Part shown: piece after piece, positions 1 through 7,307 of the stretch
Numbering within the stretch: position 1 is the first letter of the stretch
Layout of the letters: each line of letters opens with the position of its first letter
Source: Clostridia bacterium
GTDB taxonomy: Bacteria; Bacillota; Clostridia; Oscillospirales; CAG-272
Length of the DNA stretch: 38,105 nt
NCBI GenBank assembly: GCA_017621695.1
Contig: JAGASP010000045.1
Span: 1-38,105 of the forward strand
Direction: 5' to 3'
Translations under genes and position numbers: made by a program
Notes under the pieces: generated by a model
Database searches by the model: none
The model's input: the letters and a program-made list of their open reading frames with translations, nothing else
Told to the model about the DNA's origin: nothing

Positions 1-228
1 ACATGGCCGTAGGGGCGACCCTATGTGGTCGCCCGTCGTCCCGAAATCGACAACACCCTTGTGGTTCAACATTTTTTTGCGGGAGGCCACATAGGGCCTC
101 CCCTACGGGTCATCATAAATCTCACGCTAAACAACAATTTACAAGACCAACCCCTTGTCGGGTGATGCACCCTTGCTTTGGAGAGTGCAACGCGATATTG
201 GCCGCCGCACTGCGGCAAACAACAATTT
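1..228. repeat. Compound palindromic repeat, right part (left end outside window)
   Basis: A core at 9-106 is bounded by GTAGGGG and CCCCTAC. The right outer terminal repeat TAAACAACAATTTA is at 128-141, and a further copy of its AAACAACAATTT part is at 217-228. Bases 1-113 are identical to 37993-38105. Flanks and tail also match the copy at 20865-21116, but there the core is reverse-complemented. The left outer repeat (TAAATTGTTGTTTA) is missing because the window starts inside the element. No protein-coding content is supported here. Confidence 0.85.
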
Positions 229-268
229 CCCTTTCCTCCGATTTTATTCCTCAATTTCCCCAAACACA

Positions 269-297
269 TTGACAAACTTTCCAAAATCATATATAAT
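269..297 (+). promoter_or_regulatory. Sigma-A promoter of the GH99-like gene
   Basis: TTGACA (269-274), a 17-base spacer, then TATAAT (292-297): a full-consensus vegetative promoter. The predicted transcript start near 304 leaves a leader of about 40 bases before the ATG at 343. Confidence 0.9.
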
Positions 298-342
298 GAG
301 ATCATCCTCTATGGAAGTCTTCCACAAAGAAAGGATCAAAGC

Positions 343-2040
343 ATGAAAAAATACAAGCAAAGATACGCCTCCGTCGGCCCCCTGATGGCCGTGGATGCCC
401 TCGGCCGCCCTACCCCCGATACCACCACGGGAGCCCCCGCTCCCAGAAACAACCGCCTTGTCGGTATGTTCTATTTTTTGTGGCTGGGCGAGCATGGCCG
501 TCATAAGCCCTACGATATCTCCAAGCTCACCGCTGCCGACCCCAACCTGGGCTACAAGCCGGCCTCTCCCCTGTGGGGTGGTCACGGCGTCTACCACCAT
601 TGGGGCGAGCCCTTCTACGGCTACTATTACTCCGACGACGAGTGGGTCGTTCGCAAGCATATGAAGCTCCTCATGCAGGCTGACATCGACTTTTTGTTCT
701 TCGATACCACCAACGCCGCCATCTACCGCGACAACGCCAAGATGGTCATGCGCGTCCTCCAGGAATACCACGACGCAGGCTGGAAGATCCCCAAGGTCAT
801 GTTCTATACCAACACCGCCTCGGGTCTGACCGTGCTGGATATCTATGATTCTATCTACAAACCCGGCTGGTGTAAGGACACCTGGTTCTGCCTCGACGGC
901 AAGCCCGTTATCATTGCCGTCAAAGAGGAATGCACCCCCGAGTGCCGTGAGTTTTTCAACATCAAAATGTCCCAGTGGCCCAACGAGCCTGATAAGCTGG
1001 GTGGCTGGCCCTGGATGGACTTCACCCACCCCCAGCGCGTATTCGCAAATCTGGACGGCGTAGACGAGGTCATCAACGTATCCGTGGCTCAGCACAGCGG
1101 CAATATCCGCTTTGGCGACTCCGTCCTATACGGCGAGACCTCCAACTGTGGCCGCGGCTATCATAACGGTGTCAATGATCCCGACCCCGACGCTTGGAAG
1201 AAGGGCTACAACTTTGCCGAGCAGTTTGACCGCGCCCTTGAGACTGACCCGCCCATCGTGCTGATCACGGGCTGGAACGAATGGATCGCGGGCTACTGGT
1301 CGGGCATTCCCGAGCGTCCCGTCATGTTCGTGGACTGTGCCAACTACGAGTACAGCCGCGACTTGGAAATGATGCGCGGCGGCTACTTTGACAATTATTT
1401 CATGCAGCTCGTCAGCTATGTCCGCAGATACAAGGGTACCGCCGAGACCCCCGTCTATAAGGCCGTAGATTCCGTGGACGTGCCTTGGAGAGATGTCTTT
1501 GACGAAAGCCCTGCCATCTATAAAGGCTTCCTTGACGGTGATTTCTCCCGCCATGCAGAGGGACAGGGTGGCGTGATCTACGCGAACTTCACCCAGCGTA
1601 ACGTCATGGACACCATCGCCGTCATGCACGATAAGGAGAACATCTGCTTTACCATCCGTACCAAGGACATGATCTCGGATCCCCTGGGTGCAGGCTCTTG
1701 GATGAAGCTCTATCTCAACACCGAGGGCGGTATGGGCTATCAGTACGTCCTCAACCACAGTACCAGAAAGAACGGCACCACCACGCTGGCTTTCGTCAAG
1801 GAAGCGGGCGAGGATCTGGCCGCTGTGGATATCCCCGACCTCGTCATCAAATACGAGGTGCGCGGCGACGTCATGCAGATCAAGGTGCCCCGCAAGGCCA
1901 TCGGACTGGATCACAATGACTTTACCCTGTGGTTCAAGGTGGCCGACAGCCGCGAGGCATATGCCAAAATCGAGGACTTTTACGATAAGGGCGACGTGGC
2001 TCCTCTGGGACGTCTCAACTTCGTGTATCACGGAGAGTAA
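343..2040 (+). CDS. GH99-like (GH71/99/WbsX-type) domain protein with C-terminal beta-sandwich
   Basis: 565 residues. I chose ATG 343 because AGAAAGGA lies about 8 bases upstream and a consensus promoter stands before it; reading further upstream would enter the repeat. The N-terminal 370 residues look like the TIM-barrel fold shared by GH99, GH71 and WbsX-like proteins: MFYFLWLGEHG near the start, an aromatic-rich segment with PFYGYYYSDDEW, DIDFLFFDTTNA, and TGWNEW at residues 309-314, the usual signature near the catalytic end of these barrels. The C-terminal 170 residues resemble a CBM9/DOMON-like sugar-binding beta-sandwich (FTIRTKDMIS, then WMKLYLNTEGG). There is no signal peptide or membrane segment, so it is probably cytoplasmic. 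Likely role: acting on or binding an oligosaccharide such as a mannoside; the substrate cannot be read from sequence. A GC-rich hairpin follows it. Confidence 0.7.
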   Translation: MKKYKQRYASVGPLMAVDALGRPTPDTTTGAPAPRNNRLVGMFYFLWLGEHGRHKPYDISKLTAADPNLGYKPASPLWGGHGVYHHWGEPFYGYYYSDDEWVVRKHMKLLMQADIDFLFFDTTNAAIYRDNAKMVMRVLQEYHDAGWKIPKVMFYTNTASGLTVLDIYDSIYKPGWCKDTWFCLDGKPVIIAVKEECTPECREFFNIKMSQWPNEPDKLGGWPWMDFTHPQRVFANLDGVDEVINVSVAQHSGNIRFGDSVLYGETSNCGRGYHNGVNDPDPDAWKKGYNFAEQFDRALETDPPIVLITGWNEWIAGYWSGIPERPVMFVDCANYEYSRDLEMMRGGYFDNYFMQLVSYVRRYKGTAETPVYKAVDSVDVPWRDVFDESPAIYKGFLDGDFSRHAEGQGGVIYANFTQRNVMDTIAVMHDKENICFTIRTKDMISDPLGAGSWMKLYLNTEGGMGYQYVLNHSTRKNGTTTLAFVKEAGEDLAAVDIPDLVIKYEVRGDVMQIKVPRKAIGLDHNDFTLWFKVADSREAYAKIEDFYDKGDVAPLGRLNFVYHGE

Positions 2041-2055
2041 TTCGTCTACTGTTTT

Positions 2056-2078
2056 GGGGAGGGGCGTGGCTCCTCCCC
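2056..2078 (+). terminator. Hairpin after the GH99-like gene, weak terminator
   Basis: GGGGAGG (2056-2062) pairs with CCTCCCC (2072-2078) around a 9-base loop, 16 bases after the stop codon. There is no good U-run, so termination may be weak or factor-dependent. Confidence 0.4.
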
Positions 2079-2137
2079 GGTTTATGTGAACTGACCATGT
2101 GTTCAAATTGGGGTTTATCGAAGAGATACAGTTTCAA

Positions 2138-2232
2138 TGTAGGGCGGGGGCTTGCTCCCGCCGAGATCTCAAAAAAGCCAAAGATAACATAGATTTTTGA
2201 CGGTAGCGGCGGGAGCAAGCCCCCGCCCTACA
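2138..2232. repeat. Intergenic palindromic element, 26-bp perfect inverted arms
   Basis: The arms 2138-2163 and 2207-2232 are exact reverse complements (TGTAGGGCGGGGGCTTGCTC and onward) separated by 43 bases. The outer TGTAGGG/CCCTACA ends put it in the same broad class as the elements at 5288-5383 and 20901-21000. Its right arm runs into the coding frame of the following gene. Confidence 0.85.
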
Positions 2233-2574
2233 ACAAACGATCTCCCCGCCAAACCCAAATTTGATACATCAACCGACTTTTATCCTGACCTCGCCGCCGA
2301 GTACGGCAGACCCGAGTTGGGTCCTTGTTCTGCCATGAAGGGGGGCGACGTATTCTACGCCGATGTCAAATGCCCCGAGGGCTTCTGCCATACCGCTTGG
2401 AACTGCATCTACCAGTACGTCTTTGCCCTGGCCAACGGCGGCGGCCGCGAGGGCTTCTTCTACAACGACTGGAGCCGCGAGCCGGGGGTGGCCATCAGTA
2501 GCTGTAACGACGGCTTCCGACCTGTGATCTTCAAGCTGGAGGCGACGGATATTCCGGCAGAGAAGGGGAAGTAA
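2233..2574 (+). pseudogene. TIGR04076 family protein, 5' end replaced by palindromic repeat
   Basis: The reading frame through FYPDLAAEYG, LGPC, FYADVKCPEGFCHTAW, YQYVFALANGGG and DWSREPGVAISSCNDGFRPVIFKLE strongly resembles TIGR04076 proteins, small cysteine-containing proteins of unknown function. The usual N-terminal beta strand is not recognisable. The frame opens directly into the right arm of the palindrome at 2207-2232, and no ATG or GTG lies between the arm and the conserved part. The only in-frame initiator near the expected place is a TTG at 2197 between the two arms, without a clear Shine-Dalgarno; starting there would add about a dozen repeat-encoded residues (protein of 125 residues). 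I infer a 5'-damaged gene; translation from the TTG remains possible. The remainder is open and uninterrupted. Confidence 0.65.
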
Positions 2575-2683
2575 GCGCTTCGTCCTTGAGACGCAATGTC
2601 GGTTTGACAGGATGTCTTCCCACCCTTTCTTAAGAAAAGGGAGAAATATAAACAATTTCCATCTGCGAAAAAGAGGTGTTTCC

Positions 2684-3832
2684 ATGACAGTCAAGCGCCG
2701 GATCCCGGTCCTTCTTTCTCTCTTTCTGTGTGCCCTGTTTTTGTTGACCTCCTGCGATACGTCTGTGTTTGGCTCTTCTCCCACCTATGTGACAAATATG
2801 ACCGAACCCACCGAAAATGACCGCTACCTGATTTGGGAGGGGCGGTTGGAGACCGTTCTGGTGGAGAAGGGAACGGGGACGGTATACCCCCTGTGCTATC
2901 AGAAAAATACGCAAACCGCGTCAAACGTACCTGCTGAATACAGATTTACCGTCAAGTACGTCTTTGAGGATACCTCCATCGAGTGGCACACCCATCTGGC
3001 TGTTCCTAAGTACGATTCCGATACGGGAAGCGTGAGCCATTATCTTTATTATCCCACGGTCATCTATTTTGACTATACGGGTGCTGAGATTGACCGTGAG
3101 GAGTCAGGGACGCCCCTCTCCGAGGCAGAGGTTGAGACTCTCGTGAGCGGTGAGTCCCAAGCCGATGCATATTTCTTTTCCTACGCCAAGGAAATCGGCA
3201 GTGGCCGACCTTCAGACGGCGAGGAAGAATATTTGCCAACCTATACCGCCCACCAGCAGAAGGCCGTGGATCACGCCCTCTCCTTGAAAAATAAAACCAG
3301 GGGGGAATACCACATGACCTGGGGGCAAGGCTTTGAACGGGACGGAAAAATCTATTTCTCGGTTATCCGCTCCAACCGAAAGGACTGGAGCTCTCAGACT
3401 GCCACCGTGCAGGGCATTTACCACAGCATGATTCTTTGCTATGATCCGGAGGCTGATACCTTTGAAACCCTGTTTTCGTCTGATAAAGCCCAAGAGATCC
3501 TGCTTTTCGATACCACGCATGCCCTTGTTCTGTCGGGGGATACCCTGCGTTCCTACTCCTTTGAAACCGGCAGGAACGTGAAGGTCTATGAGTTGAAAAA
3601 GGATACATCCTACAGTTTTGAATCCTCGGCGGGATTTCTGCACCTGACCCGTAGCGAGACCATCAAGGGAGAGCCCCCCGACGACCGAGGCTATGTCAGC
3701 TTCTCCTACCCCTGCGACCTCCATGTCTTCATCACACCTGACGGAAAGATATTGGCCGAGGACTATGACCTCACTCCCAATGAAAAGGAGGATATCACAG
3801 AAGGTCACGGTATTACCTACCAAGGATGGTGA
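2684..3832 (+). CDS. Lipoprotein of unknown function
   Basis: 382 residues, ATG 2684 preceded by AAGAGGTG. The N-terminus has a basic MTVKRR, a hydrophobic stretch and a lipobox LLTSC with the cysteine at about residue 22, so it should be lipid-anchored on the outer face of the membrane. The rest is beta-rich; the C-terminal third contains repeated strand-turn motifs (SMILCYDPEADTFETLF, then LLFDTTHALVLSGDTLRSYS) reminiscent of beta-propeller blades. I recognise no enzyme motif. It appears monocistronic and ends before a good intrinsic terminator. A TTGACA occurs at 2604-2609 but without a convincing -10. Confidence 0.8.
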   Translation: MTVKRRIPVLLSLFLCALFLLTSCDTSVFGSSPTYVTNMTEPTENDRYLIWEGRLETVLVEKGTGTVYPLCYQKNTQTASNVPAEYRFTVKYVFEDTSIEWHTHLAVPKYDSDTGSVSHYLYYPTVIYFDYTGAEIDREESGTPLSEAEVETLVSGESQADAYFFSYAKEIGSGRPSDGEEEYLPTYTAHQQKAVDHALSLKNKTRGEYHMTWGQGFERDGKIYFSVIRSNRKDWSSQTATVQGIYHSMILCYDPEADTFETLFSSDKAQEILLFDTTHALVLSGDTLRSYSFETGRNVKVYELKKDTSYSFESSAGFLHLTRSETIKGEPPDDRGYVSFSYPCDLHVFITPDGKILAEDYDLTPNEKEDITEGHGITYQGW

Positions 3833-3871
3833 TGAGACGGCGGAAGAGACCGTTTATCCAAACAGAAGTAT

Positions 3872-3912
3872 AGCTCTGCCGAAATTCCTCGGCGGGGCTG
3901 TTTTCTTTCTTC
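3872..3912 (+). terminator. Intrinsic terminator after the lipoprotein gene
   Basis: An 11-bp stem (3872-3882 with 3889-3899, including G-U pairs), 6-base loop, followed by a T-rich tail at 3901-3912. Confidence 0.8.
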
Positions 3913-3940
3913 CGGCAGGGCTATTTTTCGTTCCAACCCC

Positions 3941-3969
3941 TTGACAACCCCCGACAAAAAGAGTATAAT
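3941..3969 (+). promoter_or_regulatory. Sigma-A promoter of the His-rich GTPase gene
   Basis: TTGACA (3941-3946), 17-base spacer, TATAAT (3964-3969). Short leader to ATG 4009 with AGAAGG at 3995-4000. No zinc-regulator operator could be assigned by eye. Confidence 0.9.
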
Positions 3970-4008
3970 CAATAAGATAGAAACATTTATTCAAAGAAGG
4001 TAAAACAA

Positions 4009-5271
4009 ATGACCAAGATCGACATTTTCTCCGGCTTTTTGGGTGCCGGTAAAACCACTCTCATCAAAAAGCTCATCACCGAGGCCTACGTGGGCGAGAA
4101 GCTGGTGCTCATCGAAAATGAGTTCGGTGAGATCGGCATCGACGGCGGTTTTCTGTCCGAGGCAGGTATTCAGATCAATGAGATGAACTCGGGCTGCATC
4201 TGCTGCTCCCTTGTTGGTGATTTCGGCAAGGCACTTTCCCAAGTCCTGACCGACTACGCTCCCGACCGCATCCTCATCGAGCCCTCGGGCGTGGGCAAGC
4301 TCTCCGACGTCATCCGTGCTGTGCAGGGTGCCGCCACTGAGGGGGCTGTGCTGAACGGCTTTACTACCGTGGTGGACGCGGGCAAGTGTAAGATGTACAT
4401 GAAGAACTTCGGTGAATTCTTCAACGACCAAGTCGAGAACGCGGGCTGTATCATCCTGTCCCACACCGACACCACCCCCGCCGCCAAGACCGAGACCGCC
4501 GTCTCCCTCCTCCGCGAGCATAACCCCACCGCCGTGATCGTCACCACTCCCTGGAATGACCTGAGCGGAGCCCAACTTCTGGAGGCCATGGAGCGCACCG
4601 ATACTCTCGAAGCCGAGCTGGCTCGCCTGGCTGAAGAAGCCGAGCATCATCACCACCACCATCACCACGATGACGAGGAGTGCGAGTGCCACCATCATCA
4701 CCACGATGACGAGGAGTGCCATTGCCACGATCACGACCACGAGCACCATCATCACCACGAGGACGGTGAGGAGTGCCATTGCCACGATCATGACCATGAG
4801 CACCATCACCACCACGAGGACGGTGAAGAGTGCCATTGCCACGATCACGACCATGAGCATCATCACCACCACGATGACGGCGAAGAGTGCCATTGCCACG
4901 ATCACGACCACGAGCACCATCACCACCACGAGGACGGTGAGGAGTGCCATTGCCACGATCATGACCACCATCACCACCACGCCGATGAGGTCTTCGTAAG
5001 CTGCGGCGCCGAGACCACCGCCGCCTTTGACCGCGCTACTATGGCAGACAAGCTGAACGCTCTCACTGACGAGGAGAAGTACGGCATCATCCTGCGCGCC
5101 AAGGGCATTGTTGCCGCCACCGACGGCGCAAGCTGGATCCACTTTGACTACGTCCCCGGTGAGCCCGACGTCCGCGAGGGCGGTGCTGCCGTGATCGGTC
5201 GCCTTTGCGTGATCGGATCCAAGTTGAATATTCCCGCCCTCTCCGAGCTGTTCGGCGTTGAACTGGCGTAA
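4009..5271 (+). CDS. G3E (CobW/ZNG1-type) GTPase with long His/Cys metal-binding repeat tract
   Basis: 420 residues. The P-loop GFLGAGKTT is at residues 9-17, the family CxCC metal motif (GCICC) at 62-66, and EPSG plus SHTD mark the remaining GTPase elements. COG0523 GTPases are metallochaperones that use GTP to deliver zinc, cobalt or nickel. Residues 213-324 are a low-complexity insert with, by my count, 57 His and 12 Cys, built from about 19-residue units (HHHHH, EDGEE, then CHCHDHDHE), with CHCHDHDH occurring five times. A CobW C-terminal domain follows from about 330. His-rich inserts are known in this family and bind metal, but this one is long and regularly tandem. Cytoplasmic. It has its own consensus promoter, and a second G3E GTPase lies 139 bases downstream on the same strand, suggesting one zinc-homeostasis unit. 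Confidence 0.9.
   Translation: MTKIDIFSGFLGAGKTTLIKKLITEAYVGEKLVLIENEFGEIGIDGGFLSEAGIQINEMNSGCICCSLVGDFGKALSQVLTDYAPDRILIEPSGVGKLSDVIRAVQGAATEGAVLNGFTTVVDAGKCKMYMKNFGEFFNDQVENAGCIILSHTDTTPAAKTETAVSLLREHNPTAVIVTTPWNDLSGAQLLEAMERTDTLEAELARLAEEAEHHHHHHHHDDEECECHHHHHDDEECHCHDHDHEHHHHHEDGEECHCHDHDHEHHHHHEDGEECHCHDHDHEHHHHHDDGEECHCHDHDHEHHHHHEDGEECHCHDHDHHHHHADEVFVSCGAETTAAFDRATMADKLNALTDEEKYGIILRAKGIVAATDGASWIHFDYVPGEPDVREGGAAVIGRLCVIGSKLNIPALSELFGVELA
4645..4980 (+). repeat. In-frame 57-bp tandem repeats encoding His/Cys units
   Basis: Near-identical 57-bp units (one per 19 residues) with a few synonymous or Asp/Glu changes, all keeping frame. Recent slippage or unequal recombination is likely, so copy number may vary between strains or be mis-assembled. 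Confidence 0.85.
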
Positions 5272-5287
5272 ATAGATCACGTTGTCC

Positions 5288-5383
5288 GTAGGGGACGGCG
5301 CCTTCGACGTCCCGATATTCCACAAAACTCAGGAGGCTATGATTCGCCCGCACAAAAAACGGGCGATCAGTGATCGCCCCTAC
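5288..5383. repeat. Palindromic intergenic element, GTAGGGG...CCCCTAC ends
   Basis: Outer ends GTAGGGG (5288-5294) and CCCCTAC (to 5383). Inside are GGGACG/CGTCCC and the self-complementary GGGCGATCAGTGATCGCCC (5361-5379). It lies between the two G3E GTPase genes. Its interior is unrelated to that of the similarly bounded core at 20901-21000. Confidence 0.75.
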
Positions 5384-5410
5384 AATTAAAAATTATATAA
5401 GGATATTATT

Positions 5411-6367
5411 ATGGCCTACAGCATTCCCGTCTATCTTTTTACAGGATTTTTGGAGAGCGGCAAAACCTCCATGATCCGCGAGAGCATGGAAAACCCCAAA
5501 TTCGACAACGGTGAGCGGACCCTCATCCTTCTTTGCGAAGAAGGTGTTGAAGAGCTCACGCCCGCCCGCTTTGCCAAGGGAGGGAAGAATTGCTATATCG
5601 AAACGGTAGAGGACGAGGAGGAGCTTACCTACGACCTCCTTACCGCCATGCAAAAAAAGTACAAGCCCAACCGCGTCATCATTGAGTACAACGGTATGTG
5701 GCAGCTCAAGACCCTTTATGAAAATATGCCCGAGGCATGGGCGATCTACCAGCAGATCCTCTTTGCCGATGCAGCCACCTTCTTTGTTTACAACCAGAAC
5801 ATGAGATCCCTGATGTTTGATAAGATCATGGATGCCGAAATGGTGGTCATCAATCGCACCCCCGAGAGCTTCGACAGGGAAGAGGCACATAAGATCGTTC
5901 GCGGAATCTCCCGCCGTGCCCAGATTGCCTATGAATTCCCCGACAGACACATCGAATACGATGATATAGAAGATCCCCTGCCTTTCGACGTAAACGCGCC
6001 CGTCATTGAGATCAAGGACGAGGATTTTGCCCTGTGGTACCGTGACCTTTCCGAAGAAATGGATCGGTACGACGGCAAGACCGTCCGTGTCAAGGGACTT
6101 GTTGCGAGAGACAATAAGCTGGGTAAAAATGCCGTTATTCTGGGTCGTCATATCATGACCTGCTGTGCCGACGATATTGCCTACAGCGGACTTGTCTGTA
6201 ATTTTACCCTGCCCGTAACGCTGGAAACCCGAGATTGGATCACCGTGACCGCAAAGATCCGACTGGAAGCCCACAAGCTCTACGGCGGCCGTCGCGGCCC
6301 TGTCCTTTACGCGCTCGAATTTAAGAGTGCCGAAAAGCCCGAGCAGGAAGTAGCAACTTTTTATTGA
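5411..6367 (+). CDS. CobW-like GTPase fused to a YcgQ/TIGR03943 (DUF1980)-like domain
   Basis: 318 residues; ATG 5411 with TAAGGA at 5398-5403. N-terminal half: P-loop GFLESGKTS at residues 12-20, then IIEYNG and VVINRT, typical of the G3E class but without the CxCC motif of the upstream protein. The C-terminal part from about residue 215 contains VRVKGLVARDNKLGKNAVIL and a GRHIMTCCADD segment with paired cysteines near residue 251, matching the conserved core of YcgQ/TIGR03943 proteins. Those are normally separate membrane-associated partners of a YcgR permease, often near zinc genes. Here the domain has no membrane segment and is joined directly to a GTPase. I infer a role in zinc or other metal handling with the upstream His-rich GTPase; the fused arrangement supports a physical link between the two families. 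Confidence 0.75.
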   Translation: MAYSIPVYLFTGFLESGKTSMIRESMENPKFDNGERTLILLCEEGVEELTPARFAKGGKNCYIETVEDEEELTYDLLTAMQKKYKPNRVIIEYNGMWQLKTLYENMPEAWAIYQQILFADAATFFVYNQNMRSLMFDKIMDAEMVVINRTPESFDREEAHKIVRGISRRAQIAYEFPDRHIEYDDIEDPLPFDVNAPVIEIKDEDFALWYRDLSEEMDRYDGKTVRVKGLVARDNKLGKNAVILGRHIMTCCADDIAYSGLVCNFTLPVTLETRDWITVTAKIRLEAHKLYGGRRGPVLYALEFKSAEKPEQEVATFY

Positions 6368-6375
6368 GGAGTACG

Positions 6376-6522
6376 AGGGGCTCTGCCCCTGACCCCCGCT
6401 TAAGGACTTTTTGAAAAAAGTCCTTAAAAATCCCCAAAACTTTTCAAAATCAAAAGCAAATCCGGGTGATTGGCACCCGAAAAACTTCAAAAATCATCAG
6501 CAGGAGCGCACCTGTGTGCTCC
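6376..6522. repeat. Cluster of intergenic hairpins
   Basis: Four stems in succession: AGGGG/CCCCT (6376-6390), a 13-bp perfect stem TTAAGGACTTTTT/AAAAAGTCCTTAA (6400-6427), CGGGTG/CACCCG (6463-6479) and GGAGC/GCTCC (6503-6522). None is followed by a proper U-run on the plus strand. It resembles a dispersed intergenic repeat more than a simple terminator, though it may attenuate transcription leaving the GTPase gene. Confidence 0.55.
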
Positions 6523-6550
6523 CATAAACGCTTTTAAAAAGAGAATCATT

Positions 6551-7114
6551 ATGTCAGAACAAATGTATGCAAACATCTCCCATGACGCAGAGACCGCCGT
6601 TCATGAGCTAATCGAGATTGCGCACCTGACTTCGGGGCAGATCCTTGTGATCGGGTGCTCCTCCTCCGAGATGATCGGAGAGCGGATCGGAAAGCATTCC
6701 TCTATGGAGGCTGCCGTGGCTCTCTATGAGGGGATAGCCCCTATCCTTGCTGAGCGCGGTATTTATCTCGCCGCGCAATGCTGTGAGCACCTCAACCGCG
6801 CCATCATCATGGAGCGCGCATGTGCGGAAAAGTACGGCTATGATCCCGTCTGGGTCAAGCCGCAGCCCAAGGCCGGTGGCTCTTTTGCCACGACCGTATG
6901 GGAGCATATGACTGATCCCGTGGCGGTGGAATTTGTGCAGGCTCACGCAGGTATGGATATCGGCGCGACCCTCATCGGTATGCACCTCCGCCGCGTGGCC
7001 GTCCCCGTCCGCCTGTCGGTGCAGCACATCGGAAACGCAACGCTTGTGTGTGCCCGCACGCGGCCTGCTTACATCGGAGGGCCAAGGGCACAGTATCAGA
7101 CCGAAGAACCCTGA
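6551..7114 (+). CDS. ywlG: TIGR01440 / YwlG (DUF436) family protein
   Basis: 187 residues, ATG 6551 (AAAAGAGAA upstream is a modest ribosome site). Family hallmarks: GQILVIGCSSSEMIGERIGK early on, GIYLAAQCCEHLNRAIIMER in the middle with adjacent cysteines, KAGGSF, and DIGATLIGMHLR followed by VPVRL. Family length is about 180, so it is complete. YwlG proteins are conserved in Bacillota with no established biochemical role; in Bacillus the gene lies near glyA. No partner is obvious here; the neighbours are the G3E GTPase and a sodium symporter. Confidence 0.85.
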   Translation: MSEQMYANISHDAETAVHELIEIAHLTSGQILVIGCSSSEMIGERIGKHSSMEAAVALYEGIAPILAERGIYLAAQCCEHLNRAIIMERACAEKYGYDPVWVKPQPKAGGSFATTVWEHMTDPVAVEFVQAHAGMDIGATLIGMHLRRVAVPVRLSVQHIGNATLVCARTRPAYIGGPRAQYQTEEP

Positions 7115-7126
7115 AAAATGATATAA

Positions 7127-7291
7127 AGATACGAGATACAAGATACGAGATACAAGATACGAGATACGAGATACAAAAACATCTCATATCCCGTATCCCG
7201 TATCCAGTATCCAGTATTCAATATCTAATAATCTTATATCTTATATCTTGTATCTTGTATCCTGTATCTTATATTTTGTATCTTGTATCTT
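7127..7291. repeat. AGATACR heptanucleotide array, inverted halves
   Basis: Seven exact-phase 7-bp units AGATACG/AGATACA run from 7127 to 7175. After an 11-base spacer about fifteen 7-bp units in the opposite sense (TATCCCG, TATCTTG, GTATCTT types) run to 7291. The halves can pair as a long imperfect hairpin. The last unit abuts the AAAGGAG ribosome site of the symporter gene. The same heptamer recurs at 23195-23236. Confidence 0.85.
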
Positions 7292-7307
7292 GAAAGGAGA
7301 CTCCCCC

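Noticed and set aside
3..272. Short plus-strand frame at the window start
   Set aside because: It reads through the palindromic repeat, has no ribosome site, and the translation is low-complexity Arg/Pro/His.
3991..5325. Long minus-strand frame opposite the His-rich GTPase
   Set aside because: The His/Asp codon repeats (CAC, GAC) read as Val-rich nonsense on the other strand. There is no ribosome site and the plus strand has clear family motifs.
7127..7291. CRISPR array
   Set aside because: The 7-bp units are contiguous with no spacers and there are no cas genes, so this is a simple tandem repeat.
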